Assembly: GCF_003026455.1 (NCBI RefSeq)
Contig: NZ_PYMB01000001.1
Coordinates: 558,001-622,000 of the forward strand
DNA length: 64,000 nucleotides
From: Photobacterium rosenbergii
GTDB taxonomy: Bacteria; Pseudomonadota; Gammaproteobacteria; Enterobacterales; Vibrionaceae
Reading direction: 5' to 3'
Shown in pieces: positions 53,917 through 61,898 of this stretch (position 1 is its first letter; each line of letters opens with the position of its first letter). The translations under genes were made by a program, and so were the position numbers. The notes beneath the pieces are model-generated. The model saw only the letters and a list, made by a program, of their open reading frames with translations, searched no databases and was not told where the DNA came from.

Positions 53917-54240
53917 ATGAACGACAACAGCCGCTTGGTATTTTCCACAGAAACTGGCCGTATCAAAGAAGACAAACCAGCACCTCAACGACCTAAAGGT
54001 GACGGTGTTGTCCGTATTCAACGCCAGACAAAAGGCCGTAAAGGTAAAGGAGTTTGCATCGTAACGGGTTTAGACCTGGAAGATGCTCAATTGAAATTGT
54101 TGGCTGCCGAACTGAAAAAAGTCTGCGGCTGCGGCGGTTCAGTGAAAGATGGCAACATCGAGATCCAAGGTGATAAGCGAGATGTAATCAAAGCTGCACT
54201 TGAGAAAAAAGGCCACACAGTAAAATTGGCTGGCGGCTAA
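53917..54240 (+). CDS. yciH: SUI1/eIF1-like translation factor YciH
   Basis: A 107-residue basic protein with the SUI1 domain (GRKGKGVCIVTGLDLEDAQLKLLAAELKKVCGCGGSVKDGNIEIQGD region). YciH is the bacterial eIF1 homologue, reported to influence start-site fidelity and translation under stress. Length and ends match E. coli YciH (108). A good terminator follows. Confidence 0.93.
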   Translation: MNDNSRLVFSTETGRIKEDKPAPQRPKGDGVVRIQRQTKGRKGKGVCIVTGLDLEDAQLKLLAAELKKVCGCGGSVKDGNIEIQGDKRDVIKAALEKKGHTVKLAGG

Positions 54241-54268
54241 TTTAATCTTAGTGGATGACTAAAATTCT

Positions 54269-54296
54269 AGCCCTGAGCATTGCTTGGGGCTTTTTA
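54269..54296 (+). terminator. Terminator after yciH
   Basis: AGCCCTGAG pairs, with two G-T pairs, to CTTGGGGCT and is followed by TTTT. Confidence 0.75.
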
Positions 54297-54569
54297 TTAG
54301 ATAATTTCCACGATAGCAAACTGGCAAACGCATCCTGCGAAAGGCATTTTGCTTATCTGCAAATTATCTACTTTATGGTAAATCGGCATTACTGTTAAAT
54401 TGCCACGAAGTGACAGTGTAATTGAAAAGCGAACTGCAACCTGACGGTGGAGAGTGGGTTACACAAGCAAATGGTATAGGTACTAATTGAAGACTACATA
54501 TAAAAGATAGATACCTCATTTAACATAATATACATAATGCGCACTCGGATTGTAGCCACAAAGCTAAAG

Positions 54570-55480
54570 TGTCTCTTTTCTACAAAGTGAAAATGTCCTG
54601 TTTTTCCTATGTTGATCAGACCTTGTCTGGTCTGTGTGAGATGAACTGAAGATGTTGGTAACCATGAATGATAAAGAGATTTTACGCCTGAGTGCTATCC
54701 GTGATGTGTGTGAACACCGTATTCGACGTTCCGATGCAGCACGTATCCTTTCCCTCAGTGTTCGCCAGGTACAACGTTTAGTGACACGCTTTCGTGAGTC
54801 CGGTGCTGCAGGCCTTGTTCATCAGCGCCGAGGCAAACCGTCTTCGAATAAAATCAACGATAACGTCCGTTACCGTTGTTTGAGTCTGATCAATCAAAAA
54901 TATCCTGACTTTGGCCCAACGCTAGCCCACGAAAAACTCACCGAGCGTCACGATATTTCAATTTCATTGGAGACGCTACGCCAATGGATGATCGCCGATG
55001 GTCTTTGGGTTCCCCATGCCAAACGTAAGCCGCGAGTTTACCAACCTCGCCACCGGCGTGATTGCCTGGGTGAACTGGTTCAAATTGACGGCTCCCACCA
55101 TGACTGGTTCGAAGGTCGCAGCCCCAAATGCTGTCTGTTGGTATACATCGATGATGCTACTGGCCGCTTGATGAACCTGCGCTTCAGTGAAACTGAATCA
55201 GCTTTCGACTACATGGTGGCTACCCGTGAATACCTTGAACAGCACGGTAAACCCACTGCATTCTATAGTGATCGGCATGCGGTTTTCCATGTCAGCAAGC
55301 GTGATGCCCACACTGAACGACTCACCCAGTTTGGTCGTGTACTGAATGATCTCAATATCGAATTGATCTGTGCCAACAGTTCGCAAGCCAAGGGCCGCGT
55401 TGAGCGCGCGAACAAAACGTTACAGGATCGCTTAGTCAAGGAGATGCATCTGCCGAAAAGCTCTGGAGAAACTCAATGCA
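54570..55480 (+). mobile_element. Truncated ISNCY-type insertion sequence
   Basis: The left side begins near TGTCTCTTTTC at 54570, where repeated AAAGTG-T/A-GTC words resemble ISNCY termini. The transposase follows. No inverted copy of this end is found downstream, so the right part of the element is lost. The right boundary is approximate and is set where the protein stops resembling the family. The DNA up to yciH (54297-54569) holds no gene I can recognise. Confidence 0.6.
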
Positions 55481-55488
55481 AGGCGTAG
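54664..55488 (+). pseudogene. ISNCY-family transposase, C-terminally truncated
   Basis: The readable part has an N-terminal helix-turn-helix (DAARILSLSVRQVQRLVTRFRESGAAGLVHQRRGKPS) and the start of a DDE integrase core with Asp in QIDGSHHDWF, YSDRHAVF and Glu in KGRVERANKTL. Family members have about 430 residues; here the frame ends after about 275, with a foreign tail (KSSGETQCKA). All three candidate catalytic acidic residues are present but the C-terminal domain is missing, so it is probably inactive. Confidence 0.75.
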
Positions 55489-55520
55489 CGCCGTCGGCTC
55501 CCTAGCCTTTGTTCAGGCGT

Positions 55521-55544
55521 AAAAAAGCCCGCGATTGCGGGCTT
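55521..55544 (-). terminator. Terminator of the pseudoprotease lipoprotein gene
   Basis: AAGCCCGC pairs perfectly with GCGGGCTT around GATT. On the minus strand six Ts follow. It lies just past the stop codon of the leftward gene. Confidence 0.85.
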
Positions 55545-55550
55545 AATAAT

Positions 55551-56507
55551 TTAGGCTTCATTCAGGCAAACTAAAGGCACCGAAAATTGCTTACTCTTCT
55601 CGGCAATCTTCGATGGTGGTAGCGACTTCTTATCTGAAGTCGTCTTGTATTCAATATTGGATTCGTTCAAGAAAATACTGAACATCGAAGACTTAATTGA
55701 CTCTTTACCATCTTTAACCAAACCAATAACTGCACCATTTTCAGCAATTACAGGTCCACCAATGTTACCTTGATCAACCGCATTGGTTGTTTCCATAAAC
55801 CTGACATCGTTATCGCTTCCAGACACGGAGCTAATGATGCCGTCAGTGATTTTTCCTTGGTATGTTGGTGTCTTTGCATTCATACCATTTGAAGATGGAA
55901 CGTAACCGTATGTGTACGCACGATCACCTTGTATAGTTTGTTTATTTAGACTGATTGTTGCATAAGATTCATTTGGAGTTAGTGCCTTAAGTATGGCAAT
56001 TTTATTTGCTTTATCGACACTGACAAGCCTAGTTTCAAAGAGTTGACCTGAGCGTTCATAGTTGATTTTTGCACAGCTACCGATCATGTCACTTGTAGTT
56101 AAAATATTGATATTATTTACAAAAAATCCAGACCCTTTTTTATTAGTATTAGCTTTATAAACAGTGCCTTGAGATATGATATTGTAGTTGTTGACTGTTG
56201 AGTTGGTAGACGCTGGTGCAGTTGGTGTTTGAGAAGTAATTGGGCTCCCATTAACTTCTGTTACGCTACAGTTGTTACCACCTGAATCAACACAAGTTTT
56301 CTTAGCGAGTGCTATCGCTTCAGATGTTGTTGGTGAGCCCCAAGCTGCACCTGCTACGTTATTTGTTCCGATAGCAAATGCTTTATTATTTGGTTTCGCT
56401 CTATACTGGTTGTAAAGGTTATCCGCGCTGTTTGCCGTGGTCTGGCATCCTGCCAACAAAGCTACCGACATTGCTACAATGCCATATTTGAATGATTTAT
56501 TGTTCAT
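55551..56507 (-). CDS. Lipoprotein: DUF4189-like domain + trypsin-like pseudoprotease
   Basis: A 318-residue lipoprotein with lipobox LLAGC. An N-terminal DUF4189-like segment (AFAIGTNNVAGAAWGSPTTSEAIALAKKTC to CSVTEV) is followed by a low-complexity Thr/Asn/Ser linker and a trypsin-like fold (about 105-295). The loop that normally carries TAAHC reads ILTTSDMIGSC, without His. The usual GDSGGP reads GNIGGP, with Ile replacing the catalytic Ser. The fold is thus likely non-proteolytic and used for binding. I chose the ATG at 56507. It sits between an IS remnant and a decayed gene, suggesting accessory DNA. Confidence 0.7.
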   Translation of the reverse strand: MNNKSFKYGIVAMSVALLAGCQTTANSADNLYNQYRAKPNNKAFAIGTNNVAGAAWGSPTTSEAIALAKKTCVDSGGNNCSVTEVNGSPITSQTPTAPASTNSTVNNYNIISQGTVYKANTNKKGSGFFVNNINILTTSDMIGSCAKINYERSGQLFETRLVSVDKANKIAILKALTPNESYATISLNKQTIQGDRAYTYGYVPSSNGMNAKTPTYQGKITDGIISSVSGSDNDVRFMETTNAVDQGNIGGPVIAENGAVIGLVKDGKESIKSSMFSIFLNESNIEYKTTSDKKSLPPSKIAEKSKQFSVPLVCLNEA

Positions 56508-56600
56508 TATTATCCACATGTATATATGAGTATTACTATAAAACTCTATGCATTTTAACTCGATAATATAATGTTTAATAACGGAAAAATGTGGTAATTA

Positions 56601-56912
56601 TCAATTTACATCGGTTTTCTCTTTAAGCCACTCAACCTTGAGGATACGCTTCTCATGCTTCGCTAACATCTTCAAAAGCTCATCCAGTACGGATACATGT
56701 GCCTTAACAGACCGGAATAATAGATAACAGATGATCAATGTCGGTGGAGTTCACCAAGTTCGGTGAACAGTTTAAGCAGCTCTACCACACAAGTCCCCTT
56801 ACCTTTTTTCTTGCGAACTGTGTCAAACAAGCCGATAAACATTGGTGCAATGGCCTGAATTGTACCGCTAAGTTGAGCACCAGATACACCGATTGTCACG
56901 GTGACTAAATCG
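56601..56912 (-). pseudogene. Decayed gene, unknown family
   Basis: Two adjacent minus-strand frames look coding. The first (about 56912-56736) translates to a hydrophobic/basic sequence including GAQLSGTIQAIAPMFIGLFD and ELLKLFTELGEL. The second (about 56748-56601) gives VSVLDELLKMLAKHEKRIL and ends at a stop codon. A frameshift separates them near 56745, and no start codon or ribosome site is seen. No family is recognised. Confidence 0.4.
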
Positions 56913-56974
56913 CTTTAAACATCAGCGGTTATCAGAGACTGTTGTTGAACCCACTGTTAACTTACTACTGCCAT

Positions 56975-57003
56975 AAAAAAGCTCTGCCAAAGTAGGCAGA
57001 GCT
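56975..57003 (-). terminator. Orphan leftward terminator
   Basis: AGCTCTGCC pairs perfectly with GGCAGAGCT around AAAGTA, with six Ts on the minus strand. No leftward gene lies upstream of it, so the gene it once served appears to be lost. Confidence 0.7.
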
Positions 57004-57396
57004 ATGTATATGGTTACTTATACGACTTTCTCGAAAAGGGTTGCCACTCTGATTAAGTGGGCTTTTGATACTAGGGTATTGAAAGTCGGTGAACGTTTCC
57101 CCTAGCCTTTACCTTTTACATTCTAGTTAAATATTTTAATCCTACCAAATATCCAGTTATAGTTTTTCCGGAGATCTGGATCGATTCCTTGATATTCAGG
57201 TTATTGTCGAACGTTACTTTCAACGAGAAATGACAAAGTCTGTATGTGTTTATGTCACGGTACGAAATCCCATTTACTCATGCTATTACAAACTATGCAG
57301 CTTAAATGTTATGATTCATGCACTTACAAACACTTCTTGAAGTTTGCATGTGATTCGATAATCACTAGCAAGGATATGTTCTAATAAGGCTAAGGA

Positions 57397-57834
57397 ATGA
57401 AACTGTTTATCACTGCTGTTGTTGTCTGTTCTCTATCTTTACAAGTTATAGCCTCACCGATCTCACCCATTATTAAGACTATTGTTGGTGATTCTTATAC
57501 TGCCTATGAAGCAACGAAAATTTGTGCCAACGAGCTATTCTATAACCCGTACACTAAATCGTTATTCACGAGTGAGTCTGCATCAGACCAGACCTGGGAA
57601 CTAACGTATGTTTCAGAAGTACAGTTGGGCGATCGATACACACCTTTTAAAGCTAATTTTAAAACTCACATTCAGGACGACAAGATCCACGTGACAATTG
57701 ATGACGCCAAAATTATTGATAGTATTGGGAGGGAAGTCAGAAGCTTTTCTTCTCCTCATGCGGTGACTAAGCCTTTAGAAAATAAGATGTATGACGCTTA
57801 CGAGTCTTTCATGATTTGTGTCAGCGATTACTAG
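57397..57834 (+). CDS. Secreted protein of unknown function
   Basis: A 145-residue protein with a signal peptide ending VIA-S. The mature part has two Cys (in EATKICANEL and near the end in SFMICVSDY), possibly forming a disulfide. Each lies in a similar Y-x-A/S-x3-I-C context, so there may be an internal repeat. No family recognised. AAGG precedes the ATG by seven bases. Confidence 0.6.
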   Translation: MKLFITAVVVCSLSLQVIASPISPIIKTIVGDSYTAYEATKICANELFYNPYTKSLFTSESASDQTWELTYVSEVQLGDRYTPFKANFKTHIQDDKIHVTIDDAKIIDSIGREVRSFSSPHAVTKPLENKMYDAYESFMICVSDY

Positions 57835-57965
57835 TCACTGACCTACCCTTACATGAATTATTCTTATTGTTTCGAGCAAAAAGTCGATTAGTTGTAATCT
57901 AATATCTCTGCTTTAATAGCGCCCATAGATAATTCAATCTTATTGTTAATAAACAAGGTGTTATA

Positions 57966-58118
57966 ATGTTTGCAGAAGAAGATCGTGTAGTTGCAACTAA
58001 AGGTATTGAGCTAGGTGAGATGGTTGTTACTGGCATCAGCAGTGGCGGCTTCTACATCCATGTTAAAGTTGATGGCATGACTTTGACTTACCCTGCACAA
58101 GATCTTAAGAAAGCATAA
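57966..58118 (+). CDS. Conserved-looking 50-residue protein
   Basis: The product begins MFAEEDRVVATKGIELGEM and ends PAQDLKKA. Alternating hydrophobic residues and Gly turns suggest a small SH3-like beta barrel. AAGGTG is five bases before the ATG, and a strong UUCG-loop terminator follows, so it has its own transcription unit. Function unknown. Below the length usually called automatically. Confidence 0.7.
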   Translation: MFAEEDRVVATKGIELGEMVVTGISSGGFYIHVKVDGMTLTYPAQDLKKA

Positions 58119-58143
58119 TTAATGCTGTTCAAATGATTTCTGA

Positions 58144-58167
58144 AAGGTAGCTTCGGCTACCTTTTTT
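58144..58167 (+). terminator. Terminator with UUCG tetraloop
   Basis: AAGGTAGC pairs perfectly with GCTACCTT around TTCG and is followed by further Ts. Confidence 0.9.
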
Positions 58168-58247
58168 CGTTTCAGTTTTAAAAATCTATACTTACCTAAA
58201 CACGCTACATTCATTGTAAACCTAGTTAATGAATACAGGATTAGCAT

Positions 58248-58604
58248 ATGGGTATTGCCTTCCACCCCGACTCTGAGCTTGATGATGTAAAACTGACACA
58301 ACTCCACGAAGAGTTGCTCTCAAAAAAAGCTCACTTTAAAGATGAGATCATCAAACTAAACCAGGTTATCGCCAAAAAGGAAGACTGTTCAGTAACAGAT
58401 GTTGCTGAGGCCGCCAACATTAGAGAAGAAGCTGACAGAGCAATGGGGCTTGTCGAACAGTACACCGAGACGTTGGCTTTAATAGAAAAAGCCCTATCTC
58501 ATATGGAGCATGGTACTTACGGCGTCAGTGATAAGTCAGGTAACCCTATCCCATTTGAACGGCTTAAAATAATCCCTTGGACATCAACTTGTGCCGATGA
58601 CTAG
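58248..58604 (+). CDS. DksA/TraR-like protein lacking the zinc site
   Basis: A 118-residue protein with a coiled-coil N-terminal part (about 12-87) and a C-terminal globular part (HGTYGVSDKSGNPIPFERLKIIPWTSTCADD) that aligns with the zinc-finger region of DksA. DksA carries CxxC and CxxC. Here only one Cys (about 115) remains and the others are Val, Ser/Lys and Asp. The coiled-coil tip keeps an acidic pair (DVAEAA) in place of the DksA D-x2-D-x-A motif. It may bind the RNA polymerase secondary channel like DksA2. Function inferred. Confidence 0.75.
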   Translation: MGIAFHPDSELDDVKLTQLHEELLSKKAHFKDEIIKLNQVIAKKEDCSVTDVAEAANIREEADRAMGLVEQYTETLALIEKALSHMEHGTYGVSDKSGNPIPFERLKIIPWTSTCADD

Positions 58605-58662
58605 GAAGCCGAAAACACAAGGCTAATAGTGTTAGCCTGCTATGCTCGACGTAAGTGTCTTT

Positions 58663-59109
58663 CTATTCCGATACTCTCAACCAAGACGAAGGCGGCGTAT
58701 TAATAAAGTGTTTCCATACATGCTTGTAAAATTGGTGTTGATTGGGAAAAGGCGCCAACATTAATGCCTCTTCTAATGAGCACCAACGGTACTCAGTATG
58801 CTCATGATTAATAATCACTGGCTGTTCACCAGCACAAAACGCCACGAAGCCAATCGCCATGAAAATTTGATCAGTTTGAGCATGGTAAAACTGTTGTAGA
58901 TAGTCTGCGCTATACAACTTGTCTACCTTCAGTTGTGTTTCCTCTGCAATTTCACGGATCACTGCGGCTGTAGCACATTCGCCTAGTTCGATTTTACCCG
59001 CGACATTGCACCAGTAGTTATCATCGATTCTTTTTAACATTAACATCATAATTTCGCCGTTTCTTTTGCTAAAAACGACACTGGACACAAGGTTTGTCTT
59101 CAGCTCCAT
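58663..59109 (-). CDS. NUDIX hydrolase
   Basis: A 148-residue soluble protein. The Nudix box is GKIELGE followed by seven residues and REIAEETQL. The Gly near its end is replaced by Gln, but all acidic metal ligands are kept. It should hydrolyse a nucleoside diphosphate linked to another group (X), substrate unknown. The ATG at 59109 follows GGAGG by five bases. Single leftward gene. Confidence 0.85.
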   Translation of the reverse strand: MELKTNLVSSVVFSKRNGEIMMLMLKRIDDNYWCNVAGKIELGECATAAVIREIAEETQLKVDKLYSADYLQQFYHAQTDQIFMAIGFVAFCAGEQPVIINHEHTEYRWCSLEEALMLAPFPNQHQFYKHVWKHFINTPPSSWLRVSE

Positions 59110-59456
59110 ATCCACCTCCGAGAAACATTTTGAAAGACATAAATCAGATATATTTACGATATATTTTATGATTAAACGCTATAACAACGTCAGCTATATG
59201 TGCACAACATACTGATTAACTAGGCAATAGTCAGCATATGTTCCAACCTCACCATGCTGTGTGAAAGTTTTAACCAAGTAGAGCTTTCTTAGTAAATTAA
59301 AAGACTTTGTCAATAGCATAATGCAACACATTCTTGCTTTTATATAAAAACACACCATTCCTCAATGGCATATGCATACTGTTCATGTTAGTGTGTGGAT
59401 GTAACAAATTAAAACAAACATATAACATTTTGGGTTGTCATTGTTAGGGGTAAGAT
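59110..59456. other. Upstream region of the sigma-factor gene
   Basis: The 347-bp AT-rich gap carries the promoter of the NUDIX gene on the left and of the sigma factor on the right. I could not place a convincing activator site. Confidence 0.3.
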
Positions 59457-60335
59457 ATGGATATCAAATCACAAGAACTAAATAATGGTTTCGATGCTGA
59501 TGTAATCCATCTGTATCTACAAGAAATCGCGCACAAACCTTTACTTACGAAAGAAGAAGAAATTCTTTACAGCAGAAAAACTCTGCGTGGTGATAAATTT
59601 GCCAAAGCAACAATGATTGAGAGTAACCTGCGCCTCGTTGTTAGCATTGCAAAAAAATACCGCAATAGCGGCATGTCACTAAGTGATCTTATCGATGAAG
59701 GAAATATCGGTTTAATCACAGCCGTCGAGAAGTTCGATCCAGAACGTGGTTTCCGCTTCTCTACCTACGCGACATGGTGGATTAAGCAAACCATAGAACG
59801 TTCTATCCACAACCAGGCTCGTACTATCCGTCTACCGGTGCATGTGTCCAAAGAGATCAACACGATTCTTCGTACACACAAGCAACTAATGAAAACGACG
59901 AATCAGGAACCAAGCCAAGAAGAGATCGCTGCAAAGCTAGAGCGTTCTGTAGAAGATATATCAAATGTACTGGCATATGATGCCCCTGTCGTATCAATTG
60001 ACCAGCAAATTTCAGATGATTCAGGTTCTCAAACTATCTCTGCATTTATTGCTGATGATGAAGGCGTTAAACCAGAGAACGAACTGGATAAACAAGACAT
60101 CAGCAAACTTGCCATTGCGATGCTAGAAAGCTTAAATGAGCGGGATCGTGAAATCCTTTGCCGCCGTTTCGGGCTGCTAGGTTATGAAGCACAAACACTT
60201 CAGCAAGTAGCTGACGAAGTTGGCCTGACACGTGAACGTATTCGCCAGTTACAAGTGAGTTCATTGAAAAAATTGAAGAACACGCTTAGCCGTGAAAACT
60301 ATGACCTAGAGCTTCTATTTGCAGAAACGGCATAA
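59457..60335 (+). CDS. RpoS-like alternative sigma factor (RpoQ/RpoX type)
   Basis: A 292-residue sigma-70 family protein. It has region 1.2/2 ([79 protein letters not shown]), region 3 and region 4 with a helix-turn-helix ([25 protein letters not shown]). It is shorter at the N-terminus than RpoS (about 330) and departs from RpoS at several region 2 and 3 positions. Vibrio species carry such RpoS paralogues (RpoQ in V. fischeri, RpoX in others) linked to motility, biofilm and stress. AGGGG precedes the ATG by six bases. Confidence 0.88.
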   Translation: MDIKSQELNNGFDADVIHLYLQEIAHKPLLTKEEEILYSRKTLRGDKFAKATMIESNLRLVVSIAKKYRNSGMSLSDLIDEGNIGLITAVEKFDPERGFRFSTYATWWIKQTIERSIHNQARTIRLPVHVSKEINTILRTHKQLMKTTNQEPSQEEIAAKLERSVEDISNVLAYDAPVVSIDQQISDDSGSQTISAFIADDEGVKPENELDKQDISKLAIAMLESLNERDREILCRRFGLLGYEAQTLQQVADEVGLTRERIRQLQVSSLKKLKNTLSRENYDLELLFAETA

Positions 60336-60353
60336 TAGACTTCAACAGCTTAA

Positions 60354-60384
60354 AAGCCCTCCTCTAGCGAGGGCTTAATTTTTT
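60354..60384 (+). terminator. Terminator after the sigma-factor gene
   Basis: AAGCCCTC pairs with GAGGGCTT around CTCTAGC, followed by AATTTTTT. Confidence 0.85.
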
Positions 60385-60509
60385 GTAATCACCTGCTATA
60401 TCATTTCACTTCTCTACGATCCAACCTCTAATCATTGAAGCTTAAACATGTTAACAAACTCCGCTGTCCGTATATTGTTACCAACTCAACGACAGACGGT
60501 GTTGGTAGT

Positions 60510-60728
60510 ATGAATTACAAAGCAGTATTCCTTATCTTGATATTGGTGTTAAGCCATAGTGGGTTTGCCCTTTCAGCGACGAAGAAAAGCAAAGAGTGTA
60601 AGAAAATCACTAATAAGATAGAGTCAATCCAGAAAAAAATGCGGTCTGGCTACTCAACAAAGAAAGGCGCTAAGTATAACGAGCAATTGAATAAATTATA
60701 CAAGCAGCAGTTTAAAAAGTGCTTCTGA
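60510..60728 (+). CDS. Small secreted basic protein
   Basis: A 72-residue protein with a signal peptide (ILILVLSHSGFALSA) and a Lys-rich mature part with a Cys near its start (KECKKI) and one near its end (KKCF). The helical I-x6-I-Q-K-K-M-R-S-G-Y-S pattern recurs in small proteins of marine gammaproteobacteria that I cannot name. A longer frame from 60435 lacks a signal and is rejected. The ribosome site is weak. Confidence 0.6.
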   Translation: MNYKAVFLILILVLSHSGFALSATKKSKECKKITNKIESIQKKMRSGYSTKKGAKYNEQLNKLYKQQFKKCF

Positions 60729-60825
60729 TCAGGGTGTTCATTTACTGAATCTCGGTTATGCACATTTGATACGACATGCCTCTGATACGCTTTTATAGAT
60801 AATAAAAAGGTATGAGGCGCTAATT

Positions 60826-61362
60826 GTGAAAATCATTTATACCCTATTGCTGTCGCTGTTACTTTCCTCGTGCGCGAGTTACAGTGTAACTGAAAGGGAG
60901 ATTCAGGATTACCTTGATGACAGAAGCGGATTTGAAAGAACTGTAGGCTTTAAAGGGTTAGCTCATGCCAATATTAAATTCGAAAATGTGAAAGTAGGTA
61001 TTGGACGTGTTGCAGATGACAGAGTCAATCTTGATGCTGACTCAAAAGCACAGATAACAATCCAAGGACAAAGCACGCAGAATTTACAAATTAAAGTCAG
61101 CTTTAGTGCTATTCCATACTACGACAAAGAAGAAGGTGCCATTTTTCTTAATGACTTAAATGTTGAAGACATCGATATTCAACCCAATGAACTGAACCTT
61201 CCCAGCAAACAATTACTGTCTCCAATCATTGAGATGGTTGGACAATACCTACTAACGAGACCAGTGTACCGATTAAATGATGAGGACTTCAAACAGTCAA
61301 TGCTCAAAACGGCCCGCCCTGAATTATTAATTAAGAATCACGAACTGGTTATACAGATTTAA
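60826..61362 (+). CDS. DUF1439 lipoprotein, YceB-like
   Basis: A 178-residue lipoprotein starting at GTG, with lipobox LSSC. It has the DUF1439 opening VTEREIQDYL and a beta-rich lipid-binding-like domain. E. coli YceB belongs to this family; it is an outer-membrane lipoprotein with a tubular lipid-binding-type fold and no firm role. GAGG precedes the start. Confidence 0.82.
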   Translation: MKIIYTLLLSLLLSSCASYSVTEREIQDYLDDRSGFERTVGFKGLAHANIKFENVKVGIGRVADDRVNLDADSKAQITIQGQSTQNLQIKVSFSAIPYYDKEEGAIFLNDLNVEDIDIQPNELNLPSKQLLSPIIEMVGQYLLTRPVYRLNDEDFKQSMLKTARPELLIKNHELVIQI

Positions 61363-61368
61363 ATGAAA

Positions 61369-61392
61369 AAGAGCACCAAAATTGGTGCTCTT
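61369..61392. terminator. Bidirectional terminator
   Basis: AAGAGCACCAA pairs perfectly with TTGGTGCTCTT. It lies between convergent genes. Confidence 0.8.
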
Positions 61393-61395
61393 CTA

Positions 61396-61692
61396 CTACT
61401 GCCTATCTTTTGCCTGTTCAAGAAAATTTGTACCGGCAGCTTCATCAATGATGTGAACAGCCCGCTCGGCTTCGAATGATTTTCTCATTGCCTCTGCTGC
61501 GTAATCCCTAATCATCGAACTATTTGATTGAACGAAAATTGTTATAAACAAAATTAAACAAACAACACCAGTGCCAACAGCTAAGATCGTTTTCTTGAAA
61601 ATGCGCTTTTCCGCTTCGCGTAACTCCTTTTCAAGAATTTCTATAACATCATAATTGGTAAGGTTTGGCCTTATTTTTCTTTGATTTTTCAT
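61396..61692 (-). CDS. Hypothetical single-span membrane protein
   Basis: A 98-residue protein with a basic, charged N-terminal helix (about 1-35), one transmembrane segment (about 37-56) and a soluble C-terminal helix rich in Ala and Glu. No family recognised. The first in-frame codon is TTG at 61707; the ATG at 61692 is preferred although its ribosome site is weak. Confidence 0.5.
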   Translation of the reverse strand: MKNQRKIRPNLTNYDVIEILEKELREAEKRIFKKTILAVGTGVVCLILFITIFVQSNSSMIRDYAAEAMRKSFEAERAVHIIDEAAGTNFLEQAKDRQ

Positions 61693-61858
61693 GTAGTTAG
61701 TGACCAATGCGTAATAGTTATTTGCAGTTACTTTATCAGCCCATTCTTAACTTTACCTTAATCAGCTTTAAACATCGTAGTGAGCTTTTTTTGTTTGGGA
61801 TATGTGTGTATATTTTAGTTTCAAATAAATAGTTATAGTGCGTTAGATTTAAAAAGAA

Positions 61859-61881
61859 CACAGCCCGAAGGCTGTGCGTTT
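61859..61881. terminator. Terminator downstream of chrA
   Basis: CACAGCC pairs with GGCTGTG around CGAA, followed by CGTTTTT on the plus strand and a TTCTTTTT-like run on the minus strand. Confidence 0.75.
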
Positions 61882-61898
61882 TTAAATCGTTTTCATGC

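Larger units (their letters stand above)
56520..57396. other. Gene-poor region with relics and orphan terminator
   Basis: This 877-bp stretch has no intact gene. It contains the decayed gene at 56601-56912, an orphan leftward terminator at 56975-57003, a second weak hairpin around 57040-57068 and the promoter of the 57397 gene. The pattern suggests past insertion and deletion. Confidence 0.4.

Noticed and set aside
54420..54490. Short coding-like stretch upstream of the IS remnant
   Set aside because: Only about 22 codons between stops, no start; not enough to call a relic.
55500..57110. 11-bp repeat CCCTAGCCTTT at 55500 and 57100 as borders of an inserted segment
   Set aside because: Flanking bases do not match and an 11-mer can recur by chance; no other sign that these are element ends.
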